DNA of 5,686 nt from Arsenophonus melophagi (GCA_032378655.1 JAVYJS010000027.1:1-5686); one strand, 5' to 3'; positions 1 through 5,686 are shown, counted from the first letter of the stretch. Numbers and translations: made by a program. Notes: generated from the letters alone by a model not told the origin.

Positions 1-156
1 TTATATCTACATGCACTGCCCAATAATAAAAATCGATAACAATTTTATCGCTTCTGTCATTTTACACTTTCAATAAGTATTGTAATATATTGACTGCGTC
101 ATAAGCTTCTTGTTAGAAGCTATGAGCTAATTGTTTTCTTGCTTTTTTAGCACGGT

Positions 157-206
157 AAGTTATAAAGAGCCACATATTCTTGCCAATATGTGGCTCTTTA
201 TAACTT
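157..206. repeat. Perfect 22-bp inverted repeat, 6-nt loop
   Basis: Arms 157-178 and 185-206 are exact reverse complements (core AGAGCCACATATT / AATATGTGGCTCT) around loop CTTGCC. The G+C-rich core flanked by A-rich and T-rich stem ends (AAAGAGCC / GGCTCTTT) resembles a bidirectional intrinsic terminator, but only three T follow on either strand before the run is broken. No gene flanks it now, so it may be the terminator of a lost gene. It is the longest perfect stem in the window. Confidence 0.85.
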
Positions 207-281
207 GAAACATCAAAAACATTGGATCTGGATCGTAAAAATGTTTAATTATTATTGTTGTTTAAATGACATTTTATATTC

Positions 282-320
282 CTCCTTGAGAAGGATTTTA
301 TCTTCCTTGAACTAAAGGAG
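282..320. repeat. Nested inverted repeat
   Basis: Outer arms CTCCTT (282-287) and AAGGAG (315-320) enclose inner arms AAGGA (291-295) and TCCTT (304-308). The arms are short and could be chance, but they fall in the dense inverted-repeat tract. Confidence 0.35.
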
Positions 321-328
321 CTGTTCTA

Positions 329-348
329 TTTCTATTCTAGAATAGAAA
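329..348. repeat. Perfect 20-bp palindrome
   Basis: TTTCTATTCT followed directly by AGAATAGAAA, no loop. It ends 3 nt before copy A of the dispersed repeat. As a two-fold symmetric site it could bind a dimeric protein, but no protein is known from the window. Confidence 0.75.
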
Positions 349-351
349 AGA

Positions 352-448
352 GTGACCTCACTAAACCAATAAAATAAATGACCAAAATAACCTCAATAGT
401 ATATTGATAAGTTATGTAGTTTCATGAGCTATTCAGCATGATTAACAG
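352..448 (+). repeat. Dispersed direct repeat, copy A
   Basis: About 97 bp that align with 5580-5677 in the same orientation. The longest identical blocks are 23 bp (around 398-420) and 19 bp (356-374, beginning CCTCACTAAACC). By hand the identity is about 85%, with one 1-nt indel inside a 5-nt mismatched block (near 381-385). All other differences that I see are transitions. Stops in all plus frames, and a stop and frameshift on the minus strand relative to copy B, argue that this copy is non-coding. It lies between the palindromes at 329-348 and 465-488. Nature unknown: a dispersed intergenic repeat, a decayed mobile element end or a structured RNA are all possible. Confidence 0.8.
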
Positions 449-464
449 TATGCATCCGTTAAAG

Positions 465-488
465 ATACTGATACTTAAGTATCAGTAT
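465..488. repeat. Perfect 24-bp palindrome
   Basis: ATACTGATACTT (465-476) is followed directly by its exact reverse complement (477-488). A further ACTGATACC follows at 495-503. It shares the TACTGAT/ATCAGTA half-site with the palindrome at 696-714. It lies 16 nt after the end of copy A. Confidence 0.8.
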
Positions 489-598
489 AATACAGACTGA
501 TACCGTATTTATGTAAAGAAGGTATCTCTAACATAGATCCTGATCGGAATGATCTTATGTTTTTATTTATGTGGCTGATTGCAATATATCCAAGCAAT

Positions 599-638
599 CT
601 TAACTCACCACTACTTTAAGTAGTAGTGGTGAGTTAAG
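599..638. repeat. Perfect 17-bp inverted repeat, 6-nt loop
   Basis: Arms 599-615 and 622-638 (core AACTCACCACTAC / GTAGTGGTGAGTT) pair perfectly around TTAAGT. No T-run follows on either strand, so an intrinsic terminator is unlikely in its present form. A cruciform or a stable RNA hairpin if transcribed is possible. Confidence 0.85.
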
Positions 639-695
639 TAATAGGTAATATTGCATGTTTTAGGTTGTTATGGTATATAAGATTACTATAAGTAT

Positions 696-714
696 GATAC
701 TGATCATCAGTATC
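696..714. repeat. Palindrome with TACTGAT half-sites
   Basis: GATACTGAT and ATCAGTATC flank one central C. The T/A pair 695-715 also fits. It repeats the half-site of the 24-bp palindrome at 465-488 in the same symmetric arrangement, which suggests two members of one palindrome family. Confidence 0.7.
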
Positions 715-751
715 AGAGATCATGAGAAGTGTCATAAGACAATGAAACAAA

Positions 752-790
752 GCGTGCATACTAAACGTTTTTTCTTAAAAACTAGTACGC
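752..790. repeat. Imperfect inverted repeat
   Basis: GCGT (752-755), ACTA (760-763) and GTTTTT (767-772) pair with ACGC (787-790), TAGT (783-786) and AAAAAC (777-782), with unpaired bases between blocks on the left arm and a 4-nt loop. About 14 pairs in total, weaker than its neighbours. TAGT and ACGC share base 787 at their border, so one pair is uncertain. Confidence 0.4.
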
Positions 791-807
791 AATGAATTAC
801 AATACTT

Positions 808-830
808 TAATAGTATACTCGATACTATTA
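808..830. repeat. 9-bp perfect inverted repeat, 5-nt loop
   Basis: TAATAGTAT (808-816) and ATACTATTA (822-830) around ACTCG. Confidence 0.6.
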
Positions 831-885
831 TGTTATTTAATAACCGTAGAAAGTCTATCCGTGTTATGGGGCAGAACATGTATCA

Positions 886-923
886 CATAGATATCAAAAA
901 ATTGATATCTATGAAGCTTTTTT
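886..923 (+). terminator. Candidate intrinsic terminator
   Basis: A perfect 12-bp stem CATAGATATCAA (886-897) / TTGATATCTATG (902-913) with loop AAAA is followed after 4 nt by six T (918-923). The geometry fits a Rho-independent terminator on the plus strand, though the stem is A+T-rich and no plus-strand gene is visible upstream. It may be left over from a lost gene. Confidence 0.45.
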
Positions 924-1284
924 CAGAAAAAATAAAATCCCTATCTTGAAGTAAAGAACTAGCTAACTAAACTAGTTTAATCTTATGTGTTTTTCTCAAC
1001 TTTTCGTCAATAATGGCATCGACTAAATAATATAAATGAGCCATTTAATGTACAAGTTAAGAGTCTTCACTCTAAAAATGATTAGCTTAAAGATCTCCTC
1101 AGATTCACAATCTCTTCAAAGAAGCAAAGATCTCTATTCAATGTTAACAGTCTTATAGAGCAAAGCAAGATAGGAAATTAAGAGTGATTATTAGAAGTAA
1201 TAAAATGTAATAATATCATAAAAGACTTACCATGAGTGCTACTCAACATCAAATAAATTTTACTATGTGCGTCAGTGAATTGCA

Positions 1285-1343
1285 GATTAAGTAACTTACA
1301 AAGTATGCATCATTATGAATGAAATACTGATGATAAGTGTCAT
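1285..1343 (+). repeat. Possible weak third relative of the dispersed repeats
   Basis: Three short words occur here in order: GATTAA (1285-1290), GTATGCATC (1303-1311) and ATACTGAT (1324-1331). The same words in the same order occur at 440-445, 448-456 and 465-472, just after copy A. AAGTGTCAT (1335-1343) also occurs at 727-735, after the palindrome at 696-714. Spacings differ. This may be a decayed copy of the region 440-735 with deletions. The words are short, so chance is possible. Confidence 0.35.
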
Positions 1344-1353
1344 TTTGACCATG

Positions 1354-1379
1354 ATCTAATTTTAATATCAAAATTAGAT
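1354..1379. repeat. 10-bp perfect inverted repeat, 6-nt loop
   Basis: ATCTAATTTT (1354-1363) and AAAATTAGAT (1370-1379) around AATATC. Confidence 0.6.
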
Positions 1380-1382
1380 AAT

Positions 1383-1424
1383 ATGCATTTAAATGAATAG
1401 AACTCATGAGTTATCGAAATGCAT
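1383..1424. repeat. Nested palindromes
   Basis: Outer arms ATGCATTT (1383-1390) and AAATGCAT (1417-1424) enclose the perfect 12-bp palindrome AACTCATGAGTT (1401-1412). It starts 3 nt after the previous inverted repeat. Confidence 0.5.
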
Positions 1425-1829
1425 TATGATAGTGTGCTCGTGTTATTATATTATTGTGTTATTATTGTTATAATTTATTTTAGCACGTTCCTAGGTCCAT
1501 TGGATAATATGGAATCAATATCCATTTATGCCAGCTGAATTTACTAGCCTACAGCTTACCTATTTATGAATTTAAACCTAGAGGTATTAAAGAAAGTTAA
1601 AATCGCATTACCATTAGTAAACCTTACATTAATAATGTTTACATTCTTATTAAGATACTAACTCTTACTCCACCTCAACAATTTTTTATTCAAAAGAAAT
1701 TAAACTACATAGTTATATCTAAAAAAAATAAAAATCTTACTAATCATATAGATTCCATGATCTATTTGTACTATCAATACCAATAAATCTTTTTATATTT
1801 ACTGTATGTAAATGCTATAGTAATGATGA

Positions 1830-1911
1830 GAAGCATATTAAATGTTGAACAGCATATTAATTAATTGCTATTAGTTTCTATGTTCAACAGATGCTTCCAA
1901 ATTATTGGAAG
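1830..1911. repeat. Compound inverted repeat
   Basis: Arms GAAGCAT (1830-1836) and TGTTGAACA (1843-1851) pair with ATGCTTC (1891-1897) and TGTTCAACA (1881-1889), giving 16 pairs broken by a small internal loop and enclosing about 29 nt. The right arm overlaps a second hairpin, CTTCCAA (1894-1900) / TTGGAAG (1905-1911), so the two structures are mutually exclusive over 1894-1897. AGCATATTA also occurs twice (1832-1840 and 1851-1859). Confidence 0.55.
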
Positions 1912-2041
1912 ATGTACAGGATAAATATAAAAATATTCCAGGAACATGTTGATATGTAAAATTGAGGTTTAATTTTAACTTTCATGATTTTTAATCAAAA
2001 GCATCACCGCATTAAAAATGCAATGGTTTAAAACAAACTCT

Positions 2042-2062
2042 CTTTCTTGTAAAGCAAGAAAG
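2042..2062 (-). terminator. Weak candidate terminator of the tRNA transcript
   Basis: On the minus strand CTTTCTTG and CAAGAAAG form an 8-bp stem with a 5-nt loop, followed by AGAGTTTGTTTT. It lies about 130 nt downstream of tRNA-Leu. The T-run is broken and the distance is long, so the call is tentative. I see no better terminator nearer the tRNA. Confidence 0.3.
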
Positions 2063-2194
2063 TAATTAATAAATATTTAATCAATTCAATAAATTTTCTT
2101 AAAAAAGTCTAAAGAATGTGTATTGAGCAAGTAAGTGTAGCCTTAAGAATTAACCTATTAAAAATAATATTTCAATAATAAAAATGTTTTACTC

Positions 2195-2281
2195 TGGTGC
2201 CCAGAGCGGGACTTGAACCCGCAAAGCCTTAAGGCTGAGGGATTTTAAATCCCTTGTGTTTCCCGATTTCACCACCTGGGC
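2195..2281 (-). tRNA. leuZ: tRNA-Leu, anticodon TAA
   Basis: An 87-nt class II tRNA with a long variable arm and encoded CCA (complement of 2195-2197). Acceptor GCCCAGG pairs with TCTGGGC, the last pair being a G-T wobble. The anticodon stem is AGGGA/TCCCT with loop TTTAAAA and anticodon TAA at 2245-2247, reading UUA and, by wobble, UUG. The variable arm is AGCC-TTAA-GGCT, the T arm GCGGG/CCCGC, and discriminator A73 fits leucyl-tRNA synthetase. It is last in the Gly-Cys-Leu cluster. UUA is a heavily used leucine codon in an AT-rich genome, so loss would not be expected. Confidence 0.98.
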
Positions 2282-2288
2282 TAAATTT

Positions 2289-2362
2289 TGGAGACGCGTC
2301 CCGGAATCGAACCGAGTTTTACGGATTTGCAATCCGCTGCATAACCACTCTGCCAACGCGCC
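2289..2362 (-). tRNA. cysT: tRNA-Cys, anticodon GCA
   Basis: A complete 74-nt tRNA with encoded CCA (complement of 2289-2291). The acceptor stem GGCGCGT/ACGCGTC has one G-T wobble at pair 2-71. The anticodon loop is TTGCAAA with GCA at 2328-2330, and the T arm is CTCGG/CCGGG with one wobble. The discriminator base is U73, a main identity element for cysteinyl-tRNA synthetase. The two wobble pairs suggest mild drift from the E. coli cysT sequence without loss of fold. Only 7 nt separate it from tRNA-Leu, so the two are surely processed from one transcript. Confidence 0.98.
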
Positions 2363-2403
2363 ATATCCCTACTACTCAGTCGCGTTTATTTATCAGGTGA
2401 TAT

Positions 2404-2479
<76 letters not shown>

Positions 2480-2533
2480 ACTTCTTAGTATACTTTCTTA
2501 TTTTATCAAACTTAGTATTATGTGATGTGCTGC

Positions 2534-2561
2534 ATTTTACTTATTTCCTATATTGAGTCAA
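2534..2561 (-). promoter_or_regulatory. Sigma70-type promoter for the tRNA cluster
   Basis: On the minus strand a -35 box TTGACT (2556-2561) is followed after 16 nt by a -10 box TAAAAT (2534-2539). Each differs from consensus by one base. Just downstream is a G+C-rich stretch, GCAGC (2529-2533), in the discriminator position, a trait of stable-RNA promoters under stringent control. Transcription would start near 2527, leaving a leader of roughly 47 nt before tRNA-Gly. The site sits in the pgsA-tRNA gap, so the tRNAs can be made independently of uvrC-pgsA. This is a prediction from sequence only. Confidence 0.6.
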
Positions 2562-2597
2562 TACTATTATCTAGTAATTTATTTTGTTTGCTGATTG

Positions 2598-3158
2598 TTA
2601 ATCATTGTAATCGAGCTTTATAGAGGCTTTCCAAGCAGCACTTAAATATTTAAACATAGACAAAAATGTTAAAGTAGAGGCAATATAAAGTAATATGATA
2701 GCAATAACTTTAATTGGAATATTAGGATGCCACATCAATCCAACTAATGATATCATTTGAGCAGCTGTTTTAAATTTTCCAATCCAAGAAACAGTAATAC
2801 AACTTCTTTTGCCAACTTCTGCCATCCATTCTCGTAATGAAGAAATCATAATTTCACGCGCGATCATTGTCACTGTTGGTAATGTAATCCACAAAGTGTG
2901 ATAATATTCAGTTACCAATATTAATGCTGTTACTACCATAATCTTATCAGCAACAGGATCTAAAAATGCACCGAATTTAGTTGTTTGGCGTAAAAGTCTA
3001 GCAAGAAATCCATCAAGCCAGTCGGTTAATGCAGCAATAATAAAAAGGAATGCACAAAATAAAGGTGCCCAATGGAAAGGAAGATAAAAAAATAGCACAA
3101 AAAATGGAATTAATATAATTCGAAAAAGTGTTAACCAAGTTGGAATATTTAATTGCAT
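2598..3158 (-). CDS. pgsA: CDP-diacylglycerol--glycerol-3-phosphate 3-phosphatidyltransferase (PgsA), 186 aa
   Basis: PgsA is an inner-membrane enzyme that joins CDP-diacylglycerol and glycerol-3-phosphate to give phosphatidylglycerophosphate and CMP, the committed step to phosphatidylglycerol and cardiolipin. The CDP-alcohol phosphotransferase signature DG-x2-AR-x8-G-x3-D-x3-D is intact: D46, D49-G50, A53-R54, G63, D67 and D71. The four aspartates are the metal-binding and catalytic residues of the family. Hydrophobic stretches at about 7-27, 30-45, 74-95 and 147-172 fit a multi-pass membrane protein. The sequence is clearly the E. coli type (NIPT.LTLFR near the start, FGAFLDPVADK, MIAREI, SWIGK.KT), and the length is close to E. 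coli's 182 aa. Two ATG codons stand side by side (3159-3161 and 3156-3158). The second is chosen because it gives the family N-terminus MQ.NIPT. I see no good Shine-Dalgarno site for either. The C-terminal tail (about 175-186) is lysine-containing and not conserved. It follows uvrC with no terminator between them. Confidence 0.97.
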   Translation of the reverse strand: MQLNIPTWLTLFRIILIPFFVLFFYLPFHWAPLFCAFLFIIAALTDWLDGFLARLLRQTTKFGAFLDPVADKIMVVTALILVTEYYHTLWITLPTVTMIAREIMISSLREWMAEVGKRSCITVSWIGKFKTAAQMISLVGLMWHPNIPIKVIAIILLYIASTLTFLSMFKYLSAAWKASIKLDYND

Positions 3159-3212
3159 CATGTTTTATCATTATCTGACTAAAATAAAATTATATATACA
3201 ATGTTACTAATC

Positions 3213-5045
3213 TTAGTGTTTCAATGTATTGTGAATTTTTTCTGCTAGAGCAGATGAAATCATTGGAACTTTTGCGAGGTCATCAATGCTAGCATTATAC
3301 ATAGCTTCTAAGCTACCCATATGTTTTAGTAGTAATTGTCGACGTTTTGGGCCAACACCTTCAATAGACTCTAAAGTGCTGGTATTGCTCATTTTAGCTC
3401 TACGCATACGGTGTCTGGTAATAGCATGATTATGTGATTCATCACGGATATTTTGTATTAAGTGTAGTGCTGGTGAATTAGGTAGTACAGAAAGACCTTG
3501 TCCATTAGGTATTAAAAATAATTTTTCTAAGCCGACTTTACGATCACGTCCCTTAGCTACTGCTATCAATTTTGGTTTTATAATACTAAAATTAGCAGTT
3601 AATTCTTGAAATACACTAATTGCTATCGCTAATTGTCCTTTACCACCATCAATAAAAATCACATTTGGAACTTTATTTTTATCTAAAGGTTTACTATAAC
3701 GTTTCATTAAAGCTTGCTTCATAGCAGCATAGTCATCACCAGGCGTAATATTAATTATATTGTAATGACGATATTCAGAACGTAATGGTCCATTTTTGTT
3801 AAAAACAACACAAGATGCTACAGTGTGTTGTCCTGAAGTATGGCTAATATCAAAACATTCTATTCGATAAATTTTTTCTAGTCCTAATAAGTCAGCTAAT
3901 GCTTGCATTCTTTTATGAACAGTAGATTGTTGTGCAATTTTTGTTTCTAATGCTGTAACAGCATTAGTACGGGCTAGTTGTAAATATTTAGCTTTTATTC
4001 CCCTCGGCTTTATTTGAATATTCAGTTTACGTCCAATTAGTTTGCTCAATGAATGAACAAATAGTGCTTTTTCTGGTAACAAAAAATCTAATAATATTTC
4101 TTCTGGCAAAGAAAAAATTTTGCTACCTTGTAAGTAAAATTGACCTAAAAATGTTTGTACGACTTCATGTAATTGTGTACTATCTGGAATCTTTGGATAG
4201 TAATTACGACTACCAAGAATTTTTCCTTGTCGAACAAAAAGTACATGAACACATGAAATACCTAGGTTATAAGCAACGCTTATAACATCTAGGTCTTTCA
4301 TTTTGCCAGACACAAATTGTTGCTCTGTCACTACTTGAATGGCTTTTATTTGATCACGATAATGTGCTGCCATTTCAAATTTAAGTGCTTGACTTGCCTG
4401 TTCCATATTTTGAGTTAATTGCTTAAGAACTTGATGATCCTTTCCTGATAAGAACAAACGTACGTATTCTACTTGTTGATGATATTCTTTATCAGTAATA
4501 AGTCCTCTAATACATGGGCCAAGGCAGCGATTAATTTGATATTGAAGGCATGGCTTGGATCTATTTAGATAGATACTATCCTTACACTGACGAATGGAAA
4601 AAAGTTTTTGTAATAAAGTTAGCGTTTCTTTAACGGAAGAAACGCTTGGAAATGGTCCAAAATACTCTCCTTTTACTTTTATAGCACCACGATGCATATT
4701 CAAACGTGGATGTTTATCTGCACTTAAAAAAATATAAGGATAAGATTTATCATCCCTTAGTAGAACATTATAACGAGGCTGATAAAGTTTAATATAGTTA
4801 TGTTCAAGTAATAAAGCCTCTGTTTCTGTGTGTGTTACAGTAATATCAATTAAACCAATATTTTTAACCATCTGTTCTATTTTAGGATTGTTTACTTTTT
4901 TTCTAAAATAACTCACTAAACGTTTTTTTAAATCTTTTGCTTTACCGACATAAATTACTACACCAGATGTATCATACATACGATATACGCCAGGTTGATT
5001 AGTAACTGTTTCCAAAAATACTTTTGGATCAAATAATTCTGACAC
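3213..5045 (-). CDS. uvrC: UvrABC excinuclease subunit C (UvrC), 610 aa
   Basis: UvrC is the nuclease of bacterial nucleotide excision repair. Recruited by the UvrB-DNA complex, it cuts the damaged strand on both sides of the lesion. The protein aligns end to end with E. coli UvrC as I remember it, with the same length. Residues are numbered from the GTG start. The N-terminal GIY-YIG nuclease (about 16-94) shows GVY at 19-21, IYVG at 31-34, R42 and E76, and makes the 3' cut. Cysteines 154, 166, 174 and 178 match the cluster reported to hold an iron-sulfur centre. The UVR domain that contacts UvrB lies at about 208-241. The RNase H-like nuclease for the 5' cut keeps D399, D438, D466 and H538. 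A helix-hairpin-helix domain (about 557-607) ends the protein. The frame also opens at TTG 5052-5054, but GTG at 5043-5045 is chosen because its spacing from AAGGAG is better and it reproduces the family N-terminus (MSELFD). No inactivating change is visible. It lies 54 nt upstream of pgsA in the same direction, probably co-transcribed. Confidence 0.98.
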   Translation of the reverse strand: MSELFDPKVFLETVTNQPGVYRMYDTSGVVIYVGKAKDLKKRLVSYFRKKVNNPKIEQMVKNIGLIDITVTHTETEALLLEHNYIKLYQPRYNVLLRDDKSYPYIFLSADKHPRLNMHRGAIKVKGEYFGPFPSVSSVKETLTLLQKLFSIRQCKDSIYLNRSKPCLQYQINRCLGPCIRGLITDKEYHQQVEYVRLFLSGKDHQVLKQLTQNMEQASQALKFEMAAHYRDQIKAIQVVTEQQFVSGKMKDLDVISVAYNLGISCVHVLFVRQGKILGSRNYYPKIPDSTQLHEVVQTFLGQFYLQGSKIFSLPEEILLDFLLPEKALFVHSLSKLIGRKLNIQIKPRGIKAKYLQLARTNAVTALETKIAQQSTVHKRMQALADLLGLEKIYRIECFDISHTSGQHTVASCVVFNKNGPLRSEYRHYNIINITPGDDYAAMKQALMKRYSKPLDKNKVPNVIFIDGGKGQLAIAISVFQELTANFSIIKPKLIAVAKGRDRKVGLEKLFLIPNGQGLSVLPNSPALHLIQNIRDESHNHAITRHRMRRAKMSNTSTLESIEGVGPKRRQLLLKHMGSLEAMYNASIDDLAKVPMISSALAEKIHNTLKH

Positions 5046-5056
5046 TATAATCAAAG

Positions 5057-5062
5057 CTCCTT
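5057..5062 (-). promoter_or_regulatory. Ribosome binding site of uvrC
   Basis: AAGGAG on the minus strand is a strong Shine-Dalgarno match. It lies 11 nt before GTG at 5043-5045 but only 2 nt before the in-frame TTG at 5052-5054, which is too close. It therefore decides the start in favour of GTG. Confidence 0.75.
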
Positions 5063-5073
5063 GTTCTCATCAC

Positions 5074-5099
5074 TCTACTCTTATTGCTATAAGAGTAGA
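5074..5099 (-). promoter_or_regulatory. 11-bp perfect hairpin in the uvrC 5' region
   Basis: Arms TCTACTCTTAT (5074-5084) and ATAAGAGTAGA (5089-5099) pair perfectly around a 4-nt loop. In a uvrC transcript the hairpin would end 11 nt before the Shine-Dalgarno site. On the minus strand no T-run follows it; on the plus strand only TTTT follows (5100-5103). A leader structure affecting uvrC mRNA stability or translation, or a leftover terminator of a lost upstream gene, are both possible. I see no clear promoter for uvrC. Confidence 0.5.
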
Positions 5100-5267
5100 T
5101 TTTACATGACTACGAACTTTTCTTTTATCAAACATTGTAATATCTGCAACTATGTATTATTTTTGTATTTAAATTGAGTTATTTGCTATCTATCCAATCG
5201 GTATATTGCTTGTTATTATCAACACAATGCGTAATTCACGATTACATAGCAGGTTTTATCGTTTTAG

Positions 5268-5359
5268 TTCTATATCTACTTGATATAGAAGGAGCTATGG
5301 GATACATAGCCAACGATCAATATCTTTATCTGTATCTTTATCCAATATTAAAAGATATT
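5268..5359. repeat. Cluster of three inverted repeats and a short tandem repeat
   Basis: Three stems follow one another: TTCTATATC (5268-5276) / GATATAGAA (5282-5290); GCTATG (5294-5299) / CATAGC (5305-5310); and AATATCTTT (5319-5327) / AAAGATATT (5351-5359). Inside the last, TATCTTTATC is repeated at 5321-5330 and 5333-5342, a 12-bp period. The stems are short and A+T-rich. The order resembles the inverted-repeat tract at 157-913. Confidence 0.5.
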
Positions 5360-5579
5360 TATGACTAAACATTTTCATAATTTTTCTTTTCAGAAAATCA
5401 CTCAATCCGTGCGGAAATTACCACATCCAGTCTGATTACTCATAAAAATATTCCATCAGTAATAAAAGTTATGCACACATCAAAATAGCAACTAAAATCA
5501 CATAGAAGAAAATATTGAATAGAAGAAAAATTTTTCTAAATCTTTTAAGCATAAAATTGTGTACATATTCGTCGTATAG

Positions 5580-5677
5580 GTAGCCTCACTAAACCAATAA
5601 AACAAATGAAGTACAATAACCTTGATAGTATATTGATAAGTTATGTAATTCCATGAACTATTCAGTATGGTTAATAG
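5580..5677 (+). repeat. Dispersed direct repeat, copy B
   Basis: Partner of 352-448, same orientation, about 5.2 kb away. It may run on beyond the window end. It contains a possible imperfect stem, CCATG (5651-5655 region) with CATGG near 5680-5684 and an inner CTATT/AATAG, which copy A only partly keeps. On the minus strand this copy is part of an open stretch (5498-5686) without a start codon in the window. Copy A has a stop and a shifted frame there, so a coding role is doubtful. Confidence 0.8.
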
Positions 5678-5686
5678 AGCATGGTT

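Larger units (their letters stand above)
1..2194. other. Gene-free, inverted-repeat-rich region downstream of the tRNA cluster
   Basis: No reading frame of convincing length, no RNA gene and no recognisable gene remnant is seen on either strand in this AT-rich stretch. It holds the inverted repeats listed separately, clustered mainly between 157 and 913, plus one copy of the dispersed direct repeat. The parts 914-1284 and 1425-1829 are the plainest: I see only short palindromes there, such as AGAGT/ACTCT at 1060-1073. The region may be an eroded remnant of genes that once followed leuZ, but no homology supports a particular gene. Confidence 0.8.
5063..5686. other. Gene-free region upstream of uvrC, no recognisable uvrY
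   Basis: In E. coli this position holds uvrY, a response regulator just upstream of uvrC. Here neither strand shows a receiver domain or LuxR-type helix-turn-helix, and frames on the uvrC strand are broken by stops close to uvrC. The stretch contains the uvrC leader hairpin, an inverted-repeat cluster at 5268-5359, a short A+T palindrome at 5524-5537 and the second copy of the dispersed repeat. A small frame at 5174-5368 was considered and rejected. Confidence 0.7.

Noticed and set aside
157..913. CRISPR array
   Set aside because: The inverted repeats differ in sequence and spacing; there is no repeated unit with regular spacers and no cas gene.
4049..4285. 78-codon plus-strand reading frame
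   Set aside because: Entirely antisense to the conserved middle of uvrC.
5174..5368. 64-codon plus-strand reading frame with a hydrophobic middle
   Set aside because: TTG start without a Shine-Dalgarno site, low-complexity YLYLYLY stretch caused by the TATCTTTATC repeat, and overlap with three inverted repeats. An internal ATG at 5297 has GGAG only 2 nt away, too close.
5361..5435. 24-codon frame starting ATGACTAAA
   Set aside because: Very short, no ribosome binding site and no recognised homologue. A neighbouring frame stays open to about 5489 but has no start, so decayed coding DNA cannot be excluded.
5469..5477. DnaA-box-like TTATGCACA
   Set aside because: One mismatch to the consensus and no second box nearby; not enough to suggest an origin.

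Overview
This AT-rich window carries a conserved core block on the minus strand: uvrC, then pgsA, then tRNA-Gly(GCC), tRNA-Cys(GCA) and tRNA-Leu(TAA). Gene order, protein sequences and tRNA sequences all match the uvrC-pgsA-glyW-cysT-leuZ block of Escherichia coli and relatives, so the source is very probably a member of the Enterobacterales. Only about 46% of the window is gene sequence. The gene-free flanks are long, AT-rich and full of stops. That pattern points to a reduced or decaying genome, most likely a host-restricted (for example insect) symbiont. I cannot name the species.

Layout. Positions 1-2194 contain no gene I can support, but they hold an unusual density of inverted repeats: a perfect 22-bp stem, a perfect 17-bp stem, perfect 20-bp and 24-bp palindromes, a 12-bp stem followed by six T, and several smaller ones. 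Positions 2195-2479 are the three tRNA genes, with a good sigma70-type promoter just upstream, between pgsA and tRNA-Gly. Positions 2598-3158 are pgsA. Positions 3213-5045 are full-length uvrC, with a GTG start and a clear Shine-Dalgarno site. Positions 5063-5686 are again gene-free, with a hairpin just upstream of the uvrC ribosome binding site and further inverted repeats.

A diverged direct repeat of about 95 bp occurs at 352-448 and again at 5580-5677. Outside one small indel block its differences appear to be all transitions. A third, weaker relative may lie at 1285-1343. This looks like a dispersed intergenic repeat family.

Function. UvrC is the dual-incision nuclease of nucleotide excision repair, PgsA makes the precursor of phosphatidylglycerol, and the tRNAs serve translation. 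They are co-located by ancestry rather than by shared pathway. uvrY, which precedes uvrC in E. coli, is not recognisable here. I found no evidence of a new enzymatic or defence system. The part worth a second look is the non-coding DNA.
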